Shown here one piece after another: positions 1-6,838 of a stretch of DNA of 30,427 nt (the stretch's first letter is position 1; every line of letters starts with the position of its first letter). The position numbers and the translations under genes were made by a program. The notes below the pieces were generated by a model. That model saw nothing but the letters and a program-made list of their open reading frames with translations, was not told where the DNA came from and ran no database searches. The stretch spans positions 1 through 30,427 of the forward strand of contig JAYVEP010000149.1 of the NCBI GenBank assembly GCA_043749225.1, read 5' to 3'. The stretch comes from JANXUC01 sp043749225. GTDB taxonomy: Bacteria; Acidobacteriota; Terriglobia; Terriglobales; Acidobacteriaceae.

Positions 1-655
1 GTATGCGAACGCTCTCCGCTGGCTTCGATTGCGATCCGAAGCTGAGGCGAACAGGCTCACGCATGTAGTCGTTCACCAGGCGCGCAGCTGAGGCTTCCAA
101 GGTTGCCGAAAAGCACATCGTCTGGCGATCCTTCGGAAGAATGGAAACGATGCGCTTGATGGCGGGCAGAAAGCCCATGTCCAGCATGCGATCCGCTTCG
201 TCCAGGACGAGCGTGCGCAGACCGCGAAATAGAATCAGGCCGCGATCGAGGAAATCTTCGAGGCGTCCCGGGGTGGCGACGATCAGCCGTGCGCCTTTGC
301 GCAAGCTGGCAATCTGAGCGCGTTCAGCCAGACCACCGACGACGAGCGCCGGGGGCGTCAGCTGCGAACCACGGAGCTGGTTATAGACCTCGGTCACTTG
401 CATCGCGAGTTCTCGGGTTGGAACCAACACTAGCGCGGTGATGCCAGGAGTATTCTTGGCCAGCATCTGTTCGATGATGGGGATGATGAACGCCAGCGTT
501 TTGCCGGTTCCGGTTTGCGCCAGGGCGAGCACGTCTTTGCCTTGCAGCAGGACGGGAATCGCGGCGGCTTGCACCGGGGTTGGGGTTACGAACTTGGCTA
601 GGGCAATCTGTTTTTGGGTATAGGGGGAGAGCGGTAGTTCTGAGAAATTCTGCAT
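1..655 (-). CDS. DEAD-box ATP-dependent RNA helicase (RhlE-like), N-terminal part
   Basis: This is the first 218 residues of a DEAD-box helicase, which unwinds RNA duplexes using ATP in ribosome assembly or RNA decay. It reads from an ATG at 653-655 and runs off the left edge, so the RecA-like domain 2 is missing. Visible in order are a Q-motif region (FSELPLSPY and TPTPVQ, about residues 4-29), Walker A AQTGTGKT ending at residue 53, PTRELA (79-84), ATPGR (127-131), the DEAD box at 152-155 and SAT at 183-185. An ACAGGATC sequence just upstream of the ATG could serve as a weak ribosome site. Domain 1 spacing is normal for the family. The RhlE-type assignment is from the overall pattern (LDEADRMLDMGF); other bacterial DEAD-box subfamilies cannot be excluded without the C-terminus. 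Confidence 0.93.
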   Translation of the reverse strand, partial: MQNFSELPLSPYTQKQIALAKFVTPTPVQAAAIPVLLQGKDVLALAQTGTGKTLAFIIPIIEQMLAKNTPGITALVLVPTRELAMQVTEVYNQLRGSQLTPPALVVGGLAERAQIASLRKGARLIVATPGRLEDFLDRGLILFRGLRTLVLDEADRMLDMGFLPAIKRIVSILPKDRQTMCFSATLEASAARLVNDYMREPVRLSFGSQSKPAESVRI

Positions 656-1003
656 TGATCCTGTTCTTTACTGGCGGAAGCATGGCAGCGCGCAGAGGCT
701 TCCCGGCGAGCGGCAACTAGCAAATGCCAGTCTTAAGTGTTTTAGATTTAGTTACGCTGAAGACGTACGGTGGGGACTTAGGAGGCGGGAATTCTCAGTC
801 ACGTGCAAGAACCAGAAGTCTCACCACTCAAACCGCTGAATTAAGCGTGATTAGAGCCTAGCACACTGGTTCGGGGATTGCACCTGAAATCGTGCGGTGG
901 GGGATAATCTTTTAGTAACCTTTGGGGAGCGGCCTTTTAGAGGACAACGGCGGCAATCTTACTGACGCGATAGAATCAGCCCGTGACGTTTTGGGGAAAT
1001 GTT
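656..1003. other. Intergenic region between divergent helicase and DUF4431 genes
   Basis: About 350 bases with no credible gene. It must hold the promoters of the divergent helicase and DUF4431 genes. A TAGAAT hexamer at 971-976 is a possible -10 for the rightward gene and would place transcription start near 983, but no matching -35 is visible. No strong hairpin or repeat was seen. Confidence 0.5.
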
Positions 1004-1426
1004 ATGTCAGCGAGAGTGTGCACCGGACTAATCTTCCTGCTGTCTGCGATCAACTGTCTCGGACAAACTACACCCGGTGGTTGCCTTTCCTATGAACCTA
1101 CCGTGGTGGCACTTCACGGCAAACTTACCAGAATTATTTTCGCTGGCCAGCCGAATTATGAAGATGTTCGTAAAGGCGACCACGCTGAACCGTACTGGAT
1201 CTTGAATTTGGACTCGCCTATTTGTCTGAACGAGGACAAATCTGACTTCAATCTGAGCCGCAAACATGTCCGCAAAGTGCAGTTGGTGATGATTAATGAC
1301 GGAATGTATCACAGCCACAGCCCGCTTCTGGGCAAGAAGGTTGTTGCCATCGGCACGCTATTTGGAGCACATACAGGCCACCACCACACCTCCGTCCTAT
1401 TAATCGTCAAGAGTCTCGAACAATAA
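1004..1426 (+). CDS. DUF4431-type secreted protein
   Basis: A 140-residue protein whose N-terminus (MSARVCTGLIFLLSAINCLG) looks like a signal peptide, so the mature protein is probably periplasmic or secreted. The body matches the pattern of the DUF4431 family: CLSYEP at the start of the mature part, a PNYE motif, a central LNLDSPICL strand, and the hallmark GTLFGAHTGHHHTSVLL near the C-terminus. The family's function is unknown. The three consecutive histidines could bind metal, but that is inference. I chose ATG 1004 over the in-frame GTG at 983 because GGGGA lies 7-8 bases before it and the signal peptide then starts normally. The amidase gene begins 36 bases downstream on the same strand, so co-transcription is possible. 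Confidence 0.8.
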   Translation: MSARVCTGLIFLLSAINCLGQTTPGGCLSYEPTVVALHGKLTRIIFAGQPNYEDVRKGDHAEPYWILNLDSPICLNEDKSDFNLSRKHVRKVQLVMINDGMYHSHSPLLGKKVVAIGTLFGAHTGHHHTSVLLIVKSLEQ

Positions 1427-1462
1427 CAACATTCGAAATAGCCGTGAAGTAAGTCCCCACTA

Positions 1463-2830
1463 ATGCGAATCATCGAAGCCAGCAAGCACTTGCGCCGCCG
1501 GGAAATCTCTCCCGTTGAGTTGACGCAGGACTGTTTGCAGCAGATCGAAAAGCTGAATCCCACCCTGAACGCCTTCATCATCGTCACAGCCGAAAGCGCG
1601 CTGGCCGAAGCTCGCGCGGCGGAGCAAGAAATCGCCTCTGGCAACTGGCGCGGACCTCTGCACGGAATTCCGATTGCGCTGAAAGACAATATCGACATCG
1701 CCGGAGTTCGCACGACCGCTGGCAGTAACTTGTTCCAGAATCGCATTCCTGCCGAAGATGCGGAAGTGGTCCGCTTGTTGAAGGCTGCTGGAGCTGTGTT
1801 CCTGGGCAAAACGAATATGCACGAGTTCGCGTACGGCGGCAGTTCGGTCATCAGCGCGTTCGGGCCGGTGCGAAATCCGTGGAACCCCGAGAAGATCACG
1901 GGAGGATCATCGGGAGGATCTGCGGCTGCCGTGGCTTCGGGCATGTGTCTGGCGGCGATTGGAACCGATACCGCTGGCTCGGTTCGCGAACCAGCATCGC
2001 TTTGCGGAGTCGTCGGCTTGAAGCCAACCTATGGCCGCGTCAGCAGTCGCGGAGTGATTCCACTTTCGACATCGCTGGATCACGTCGGGCCAATCATGCA
2101 GTGCGTGGAAGATGCGGCGATTATTCTGCAAGCCATTGCCGGTTACGATTCTCGCGATCCCAACAGCGCGAATGTTCCAACTGAAAATCTGAAGATGCCG
2201 CTGCTGAGCGATATCTCAAGTCTCCGGATCGGCGTGGCGAGAGACCTGTTCTGGAAAGCATTACATCTGGAAATCGAACGCGCTACGACCGCAGCGTTGA
2301 ACACGCTTAGCAAGCTCTGCCGCTCAACCGAAGAAATCTCGCTGACCTGCGACACCGACCGCACGCTGCAGATTGCCGAAGCGTGGCGCTATCACCAGGA
2401 TTTTGTAGCGAAATCTCCCGAACTCTATCAGCCGGAGACACTACGCAGAATTCGCACGGGCGAGAGAGTCAATGATTCGGTGTATCAGGAAAAGCTTGCG
2501 GAACAGCAGGAGATTCGCCGCAGCATTGGGAGTGTGTTCGAAAAGATAGACCTGCTCGTGACCCCAACCGTGCCGACGCCCGCAGGAAACATACAAGGGT
2601 TGCTCGACCATCCCGAAACGCTGCGTCCGCTGGAAATCGAACTCCTCCGCAACACGCGTCCCTTTAACGTTTGGGGATTGCCCGCCATTTCCCTGCCCTG
2701 CGGTTTTACGCAAGATGGGATGCCCATCGGCGTTCAAATCAGTGCGGCGCCTTGGCGGGAGGATTTGGTTTTGGCTGCGGCGTGGGCTTATGAACAAGCA
2801 ATTCCATGGCCCCACACGCCCTTGCCGTGA
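1463..2830 (+). CDS. Amidase-signature family hydrolase (GatA/AtzF-like)
   Basis: A 455-residue amidase-signature enzyme that hydrolyses a carboxylic amide through a Ser-cisSer-Lys triad. The triad is intact: Lys74 in ALKDN, cis-Ser149 in the GGSSGGS loop and nucleophile Ser173 in GTDTAGSVREPAS. The 24-residue spacing between the two serines is as in GatA. The family usually has GTDTGGS; here the second-last Gly is Ala171. The protein is slightly shorter than GatA (about 485 residues) and no gatB or gatC is adjacent, so a role as the Glu-tRNA(Gln) amidotransferase subunit is unproven. A stand-alone amidase is the safer call, and the substrate cannot be read from sequence. No obvious Shine-Dalgarno is seen upstream. 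The preceding DUF4431 gene ends 36 bases before it. Confidence 0.9.
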   Translation: MRIIEASKHLRRREISPVELTQDCLQQIEKLNPTLNAFIIVTAESALAEARAAEQEIASGNWRGPLHGIPIALKDNIDIAGVRTTAGSNLFQNRIPAEDAEVVRLLKAAGAVFLGKTNMHEFAYGGSSVISAFGPVRNPWNPEKITGGSSGGSAAAVASGMCLAAIGTDTAGSVREPASLCGVVGLKPTYGRVSSRGVIPLSTSLDHVGPIMQCVEDAAIILQAIAGYDSRDPNSANVPTENLKMPLLSDISSLRIGVARDLFWKALHLEIERATTAALNTLSKLCRSTEEISLTCDTDRTLQIAEAWRYHQDFVAKSPELYQPETLRRIRTGERVNDSVYQEKLAEQQEIRRSIGSVFEKIDLLVTPTVPTPAGNIQGLLDHPETLRPLEIELLRNTRPFNVWGLPAISLPCGFTQDGMPIGVQISAAPWREDLVLAAAWAYEQAIPWPHTPLP

Positions 2831-2873
2831 TTCTGCATCGGCTTGGCGATCACCGGGAAGATTTCGGATAAGT

Positions 2874-2927
2874 TTCGGGCTGCGCCCGATGCCGCAGGCG
2901 AGGGCGCCTGGGCCTACGTGGTTGCGG
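2874..2927. repeat. 54-bp palindromic repeat, copy A
   Basis: This 54-base unit recurs at 3084-3137 with 51 of 54 identical positions. It folds as two adjacent hairpins: TCGGGC-tgc-GCCCGA followed by CAGGCG-aggg-CGCCTG. It lies just after the amidase stop. REP-like elements of this look are common in acidobacterial intergenic DNA (general knowledge); no associated transposase is in the window. Confidence 0.85.
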
Positions 2928-3007
2928 GCCTAGATGATTTAAGGCCATAGCTTTCGGAGTAACCGTGATTGCGAATACAGAACGGGACCAAGAAAGAATC
3001 ACGAAGC

Positions 3008-3026
3008 GACAGGCGCCTCGCCTGTC
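3008..3026. repeat. Perfect 8-bp stem hairpin between the two 54-bp repeats
   Basis: GACAGGCG and CGCCTGTC are separated by CCT, giving an 8-bp stem with a 3-base loop. The inner AGGCG/CGCCT core is shared with the second hairpin of the flanking repeats, so it is probably another member of the same palindromic family. It has no T run, so it is unlikely to be a canonical terminator. Confidence 0.7.
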
Positions 3027-3083
3027 AGGTTTTAGAAGAATTGCCCGGTGCCGTAAGTGTTCCGTTGCGGCCAACGAAAATCC

Positions 3084-3137
3084 TTCGGGCTACGCCCGAT
3101 GCCGCAGGCGAGTGCGCCTGGGCCTACGTGGCTGCGG
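3084..3137. repeat. 54-bp palindromic repeat, copy B, overlapping the purN 3' end
   Basis: Second copy of the 2874-2927 unit, in the same orientation. It differs at three positions. The purN stop codon (TAG on the minus strand, 3124-3126) and the last four codons lie inside it, so the repeat forms the end of the gene. Confidence 0.85.
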
Positions 3138-3738
3138 TTTGTTGGACCATTCGTCGTCCCGCTAGTTTGCACTTGCCTTGCAAAACCATCTTGATCGCCT
3201 CGCTGTAGGCGATGTGTTCCTGCTCTAGAATACGCGTTGCGAGCGTGTGGTCGTCGTCAGTATCGAGTACGGGGACAGTCTTCTGCAGAACAATGGCTCC
3301 ATGGTCGAGCTGCTCGTCGACAAAGTGCACAGTGCAGCCGGAGACTTTCACTCCATAATCGAAAGCCTGCTTTTGCGCGTCGAGTCCGGGGAACGCGGGC
3401 AACAGCGACGGGTGGATATTCAGAATGCGTTGCGGGAATTGCTGCACGAACCACGGGGAGAGCAAACGCATATAACCCGCAAGACAAATCCATTCGACAT
3501 TGTTTTCTTTTAAAGCCGCGACGACTGCGCGGTCGTGTTCTTCGCGGGGAACGCTCTTCGAAGGAATGAGGAGAGCCTTGATACCGCGCTGCTTCGCGGT
3601 TTCAATTCCGGCGGCATCTGCCCTGTTCGAGATCACTACCGCGATTCGCGCATCCGAAATGCGTCCAGCGTCAATGCTGTCCGCAATGGCGATGAAGTTG
3701 GAACCGCGTCCGGAAAGGAGAATGCCGAGGTTGTGCAT
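3124..3738 (-). CDS. purN: Phosphoribosylglycinamide formyltransferase 1 (PurN)
   Basis: A 204-residue GAR transformylase, which transfers a formyl group from 10-formyltetrahydrofolate to GAR in step 3 of de novo purine synthesis (cytosolic). The N-terminus has the phosphate-binding LLSGRGSN (8-14). The catalytic residues are present: Asn107 and His109 in ILNIHPSLLP, and Asp145 in DEQLDHG, matching Asn106/His108/Asp144 of the E. coli enzyme. Length is close to the usual 200-212. It lies downstream of purM on the same strand, but a 208-base gap containing two repeat elements separates them, so the usual purMN coupling is loosened. The last residues (QTAAT) and the stop codon lie in a copy of a palindromic repeat, so the native C-terminus may have been replaced; the active site is far upstream and unaffected. 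Confidence 0.97.
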   Translation of the reverse strand: MHNLGILLSGRGSNFIAIADSIDAGRISDARIAVVISNRADAAGIETAKQRGIKALLIPSKSVPREEHDRAVVAALKENNVEWICLAGYMRLLSPWFVQQFPQRILNIHPSLLPAFPGLDAQKQAFDYGVKVSGCTVHFVDEQLDHGAIVLQKTVPVLDTDDDHTLATRILEQEHIAYSEAIKMVLQGKCKLAGRRMVQQTAAT

Positions 3739-3830
3739 GAGTCGCTTCTAGCTTCTAGCTCAGGTCGAAAATCTATTCACCACTGAGACCGGGGAAAATG
3801 TTGGGTCTGCTCGTGAACCCCAAACTACAC

Positions 3831-3863
3831 TTTGTCATTCTGAGCGCAGCAAAGAATGACAAA
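3831..3863. repeat. Inverted repeat of the GTCATTCTGAGCG type
   Basis: TTTGTCATTCT (3831-3841) pairs perfectly with AGAATGACAAA (3853-3863) across an 11-base loop, giving an 11-bp stem. A related but imperfect sequence occurs near 27413. It lies between purM and purN and could act as a processing or attenuation hairpin, though its sequence looks like a dispersed repeat. Confidence 0.75.
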
Positions 3864-3912
3864 TCATATTTATGAAACGCGCTCTAACAGGTCTTCCTGT
3901 TTTACAGCTTTC

Positions 3913-3939
3913 CTCCGTGTCTCAGTGTCTCCGTGGTGA
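3913..3939. repeat. Dispersed repeat of the CCACGGAGACACTGAGACACGG type
   Basis: On the minus strand this reads as two tandem CACGGAG-type half units separated by a CACTGAG core. Two further versions, in opposite orientations, sit at 13555-13633. Such sequence recurs between genes in many bacterial genomes (general knowledge). Its function is unknown. Confidence 0.65.
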
Positions 3940-3946
3940 AAAAGCT

Positions 3947-5050
3947 CTAAACGTACATCACTTTCCGATCGCCCTTTACAATCCGTCCCACGGTGTAGTG
4001 CTTTTCTCCGGCGCGATCCAGCAGGTCTTCCGCCTTCTTGAATTTCTGTCCCGGAATTACCATCAGCATTCCGATTCCCATGTTGAAGGTGCGGAGCATG
4101 TCGTCTTGCGGGACGTTGCCGAGTTTCTGCATGTGTTCAAAGATCGGCTGCGAGGGCCACGATCCCAATTCAATTTCCGCAGCAACGCCGCGAGGAAGCA
4201 CGCGTGGGAGATTTTCAGTGATACCTCCGCCAGTAATGTGGGCCATGGCGGAAACGCAATCGGCATCCACCAGGCGCTTGATGGCGTGCCAGTAGCTCTT
4301 GTGAATCTTCAGTAGCTCGTTGCCGACTTTGCCTTTGATTTCATTGACATAAGTATCCGGCGTGTAGCCAGCAACCTCAAATAATAGCTTGCGAGCCAGC
4401 GAATATCCATTCGTATGTAGACCGTTCGAAGGCAGTCCGAAAATCACATCGCCCGGCTCAACATTTTTTCCCGTGATGATGCGGTCGCGCTCGACAACGC
4501 CCACAATAAATCCGGCGAGATCGTATTCGCCTTCCGCATAAAATCCGGGCATTTCAGCGGTCTCGCCGCCAATGAGTGCACAGCCATTTTGCTTGCAGGC
4601 TTCCGCTAAGCCCTCAACAACTTTCACGGCAACTTCGGGATCAAGATGTCCGGTGGCCAAGTAATCCAGAAAAAACATCGGTGCCGCGCCCTGTACGGCA
4701 ATATCGTTCACGCAGTGATTGACCAAATCCGCGCCAACCGTGCGGTGAATGCCCGTTTCGAACGCAATCTTAAGTTTTGTACCAACCCCATCGGCGCTGG
4801 AAACCAGGACAGGATCTTTGTACTTGCCGCTGAGGGAAAATAGCCCACCGAAGCCACCAATTTCACTCAATACGCCGCGGGTGAAAGTCTTTTGCGCTAA
4901 ATATTTAATGCGCTGTTTGGCGCGATTCCCGCGCTCAATATCAACGCCTGCATCGGCGTAAGTAATAGACACGGGAGCGCTTGCAGTCCGTTTGGCGGCG
5001 GGCTTAGCTGAAGTCTTGGCTGGAGGTTTGGATGTCGATTTCTTCGGCAC
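3947..5050 (-). CDS. purM: Phosphoribosylformylglycinamidine cyclo-ligase (PurM, AIR synthetase)
   Basis: A 367-residue AIR synthetase, which closes the imidazole ring of FGAM using ATP in de novo purine synthesis. Family landmarks are SITYADAGVDIERGN, GGFGGLFSL, the SSADGVGTKLK nucleotide-binding segment, NDIAVQGAAPMFFLDYLATG, LIGGETAEMPG, and GLHTNGYSLAR followed by HITGGGITENLPRVLP. The start is GTG (5048-5050) with only a weak GAAAGA about 11 bases upstream. The first 25 or so residues form a Lys/Ala/Pro/Ser-rich tail absent from typical PurM, which begins close to the YKDAGVD motif. An internal GTG just before SITYADAG is the alternative start. A TACAAT at 5145-5140 (minus) is a possible -10, with no clear -35. 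purN follows downstream. Confidence 0.96.
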   Translation of the reverse strand: MPKKSTSKPPAKTSAKPAAKRTASAPVSITYADAGVDIERGNRAKQRIKYLAQKTFTRGVLSEIGGFGGLFSLSGKYKDPVLVSSADGVGTKLKIAFETGIHRTVGADLVNHCVNDIAVQGAAPMFFLDYLATGHLDPEVAVKVVEGLAEACKQNGCALIGGETAEMPGFYAEGEYDLAGFIVGVVERDRIITGKNVEPGDVIFGLPSNGLHTNGYSLARKLLFEVAGYTPDTYVNEIKGKVGNELLKIHKSYWHAIKRLVDADCVSAMAHITGGGITENLPRVLPRGVAAEIELGSWPSQPIFEHMQKLGNVPQDDMLRTFNMGIGMLMVIPGQKFKKAEDLLDRAGEKHYTVGRIVKGDRKVMYV

Positions 5051-5222
5051 AGATTAATAATCTTTCGCTGCAGAGGGATGCACTTGTTCCGCTCCCTGTA
5101 GCGATTCCACGCTGAAGGCACAAGTGCTCAAGAGGGCCAATTGTAGCATGCGGGGCGCGTTCCTTTAGGGAACGCCGGAGGGGTGGGAAGCCGCTGAATC
5201 TTGTCGCCTCGTTGCCCAAAAG

Positions 5223-5245
5223 AAAAACCCCGGCCGAAGCCGGGG
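5223..5245 (-). terminator. Rho-independent terminator with UUCG tetraloop
   Basis: On the minus strand CCCCGGC-TTCG-GCCGGGG forms a 7-bp GC stem with a stable cUUCGg loop, followed directly by five T. It lies 22 bases after the stop of the small KMD-repeat gene and separates it from purM downstream. Confidence 0.92.
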
Positions 5246-5266
5246 CTGAATTGTGCGCCTAACTTG

Positions 5267-5482
5267 TTAGTTCTTGGGCGCGTCCATCTTGTCCATCTTA
5301 TCCATCTTATCCATCTTATCCATCTTGTCCTTCTTGTGATGCTTGTGGTGCTTCCTGTGCTTCTTTTCCATCTTGTCTTCCATTTTGTCCATCTTCTTCT
5401 CATCGGCAGGTTTGTCTTGAGCAAACGCAACCATTGAACAGGTCAGTGCCAGCGCAAACAGCATCGCAATCAGCTTCTTCAT
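5267..5482 (-). CDS. Small secreted His/Lys-rich KMD-repeat protein
   Basis: A 71-residue protein with a clear signal peptide (MKKLIAMLFALALTCSMVAFA, cleavage likely before QDK near residue 22). The mature part is nearly all charged: a KKMDKMEDKMEKK segment, a histidine cluster HRKHHKHHKK, then repeated KMD triplets to the end. It resembles the small exported proteins annotated as pentapeptide MXKDX repeat proteins, whose function is unknown; the repeat register here is three residues rather than five. The His/Asp/Met content suggests metal binding (inference). An AAGGAG lies 11 bases before the ATG, a candidate promoter lies at 5574-5603 and a strong terminator follows, so it is probably a monocistronic and possibly well-expressed gene. 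Confidence 0.82.
   Translation of the reverse strand: MKKLIAMLFALALTCSMVAFAQDKPADEKKMDKMEDKMEKKHRKHHKHHKKDKMDKMDKMDKMDKMDAPKN
5283..5327. repeat. 9-bp tandem repeat encoding KMD
   Basis: Five consecutive 9-base units (TCCATCTTR on the plus strand), with a sixth degenerate unit following, inside the small secreted protein gene. Because 9 is a multiple of 3, copy-number change would alter length without breaking the frame. Confidence 0.9.
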
Positions 5483-5573
5483 GGGGTTAAATGCTCCTTC
5501 GTTTTCGAGCTTCTAGGGATAGAGTTGGAGACACGTTTCTCGGCTTTCACCAGGAGTGAATCCATACCTTCGA

Positions 5574-5603
5574 ATTGTAGACCAAAGCGTCGCCGTGCGC
5601 CAA
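5574..5603 (-). promoter_or_regulatory. Candidate sigma-70 promoter of the KMD-repeat gene
   Basis: On the minus strand TTGGCG (5603-5598) and TACAAT (5579-5574) are separated by 18 bases, about 90 bases upstream of the small gene's ATG. A perfect GGTGATCACC palindrome at 5607-5616 adjoins the -35 and could be an operator. Confidence 0.5.
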
Positions 5604-5707
5604 AAAGGTGATCACCCCGTTACATGGTGGGGCTACCTGATAGATTTGGAAATTTGTTCCCAAAGCAACATATTTTGCTGACACGGGCTATTCTTTCTAA
5701 TATCCCG

Positions 5708-6838
5708 ATGAATCAGAATCACTCTTTGCGGCCCCCAGCAGGTCTTTGGGATGGCCGATACTCGATGCTGGATGCCTGGCGAGGCCTCGCGGCGCTGGGG
5801 GTCGTCGTCTTTCACCTGGATATCGGATCGCAGATTCGCCTTGGACAGGCCTCGGTTCTCGTTTTTTTCGTAATCTCCGGTTATTGCATCACAGCGAGCG
5901 CTGAATCTTGCCGCCGGAACCGGGTTGGCCCCTCGGGCTACATGTGGAGGCGCTTGCGCCGCATCTATCCTCCCTACTTCTTCTCTCTGATTTATTTCTT
6001 AGCCACGCGAATCTGGAAGCTGCGATCGGGAATGGAAGATCAGATTTCTCATTCGACCGTGGCGTGGGTTCAAAACCTCACGCTAACGCAGTGGCTGTCT
6101 CTGATCTGGCATCCGGCTGCGGCGCCCTTCAACAATCCCACGCTGTTCATTGCAGGATACTGGTCCCTGAACTATGAAGAACAGTTCTATATTGTCATCG
6201 GTGTCTTACTGCTGACCGCTGCCTGGCTCCGGAAAGATCTGCTTCCCTTCGTGGCCGCGCTCGCGGTTCCCGCATTCATATGGAATCTTCTTTACCCCTC
6301 CGTCTGCTATGGATTCTTTTTGGAATATTGGGTTCCATTCGCGCTGGGTTCGTTAGTGTTTTACCGCCTAAGCCGTATAGCGGATTCCCGCCTTCGTATC
6401 TGCATTGACGCGGGAATTGTTTTCCTGCTGGCGTTTGCGATTTTCGAGAATCATCTGCGCATCCCCGACTCCCGCTCTTTGTACTTCGAATGGATTGTTG
6501 TCAGCGGGTTTTCCCTATTGCTGCTGGGCTTGCGCCGCTGGGACCAGGCGTTAGCTGCAAGTTGGCTGGGCCGCATGCTGCGAACTTTCGGGCTCACGTC
6601 CTACAGCCTCTACCTTACGCAGCAATGCAATCTAAGGGCGTCGTCGATGGTTGCCGGCAAACTCATTCAATGGGGAGTTCCCGCAGGTTTCGAGTTTCTG
6701 ATTCGACTTACCTTCATCTGCGCGATTGGCGCTATCTTCTGGTATTTTTGCGAACGCCCGTTCCTGAACAAACCTCTGCCCACGAAACGCGACGAGAGCT
6801 TGGAGCAAGCCACACCCCTTACGCCAGCTCGCGCTTGA
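5708..6838 (+). CDS. Acyltransferase family 3 membrane protein (OafA/YrhL-like)
   Basis: A roughly 376-residue polytopic membrane enzyme of the acyltransferase-3 family. These enzymes move acetyl or other acyl groups across or at the inner membrane onto surface sugars such as O-antigen, exopolysaccharide or peptidoglycan. The N-terminal core LDAWRGLAALGVVVFH carries the conserved Arg and His. It is followed by SVLVFFVISGYCI, an Arg-rich cytoplasmic stretch (YMWRRLRRIYPPYFFSL), several hydrophobic helices, and SYSLYLTQQC near the end, a typical late motif. I prefer ATG 5708 because the extra 28 residues from the in-frame ATG at 5624 look non-coding in character; neither start has a good ribosome site. 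Its last 20 bases overlap the 3' end of the convergent GMC oxidoreductase gene. The acceptor is unknown. Confidence 0.88.
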   Translation: MNQNHSLRPPAGLWDGRYSMLDAWRGLAALGVVVFHLDIGSQIRLGQASVLVFFVISGYCITASAESCRRNRVGPSGYMWRRLRRIYPPYFFSLIYFLATRIWKLRSGMEDQISHSTVAWVQNLTLTQWLSLIWHPAAAPFNNPTLFIAGYWSLNYEEQFYIVIGVLLLTAAWLRKDLLPFVAALAVPAFIWNLLYPSVCYGFFLEYWVPFALGSLVFYRLSRIADSRLRICIDAGIVFLLAFAIFENHLRIPDSRSLYFEWIVVSGFSLLLLGLRRWDQALAASWLGRMLRTFGLTSYSLYLTQQCNLRASSMVAGKLIQWGVPAGFEFLIRLTFICAIGAIFWYFCERPFLNKPLPTKRDESLEQATPLTPARA

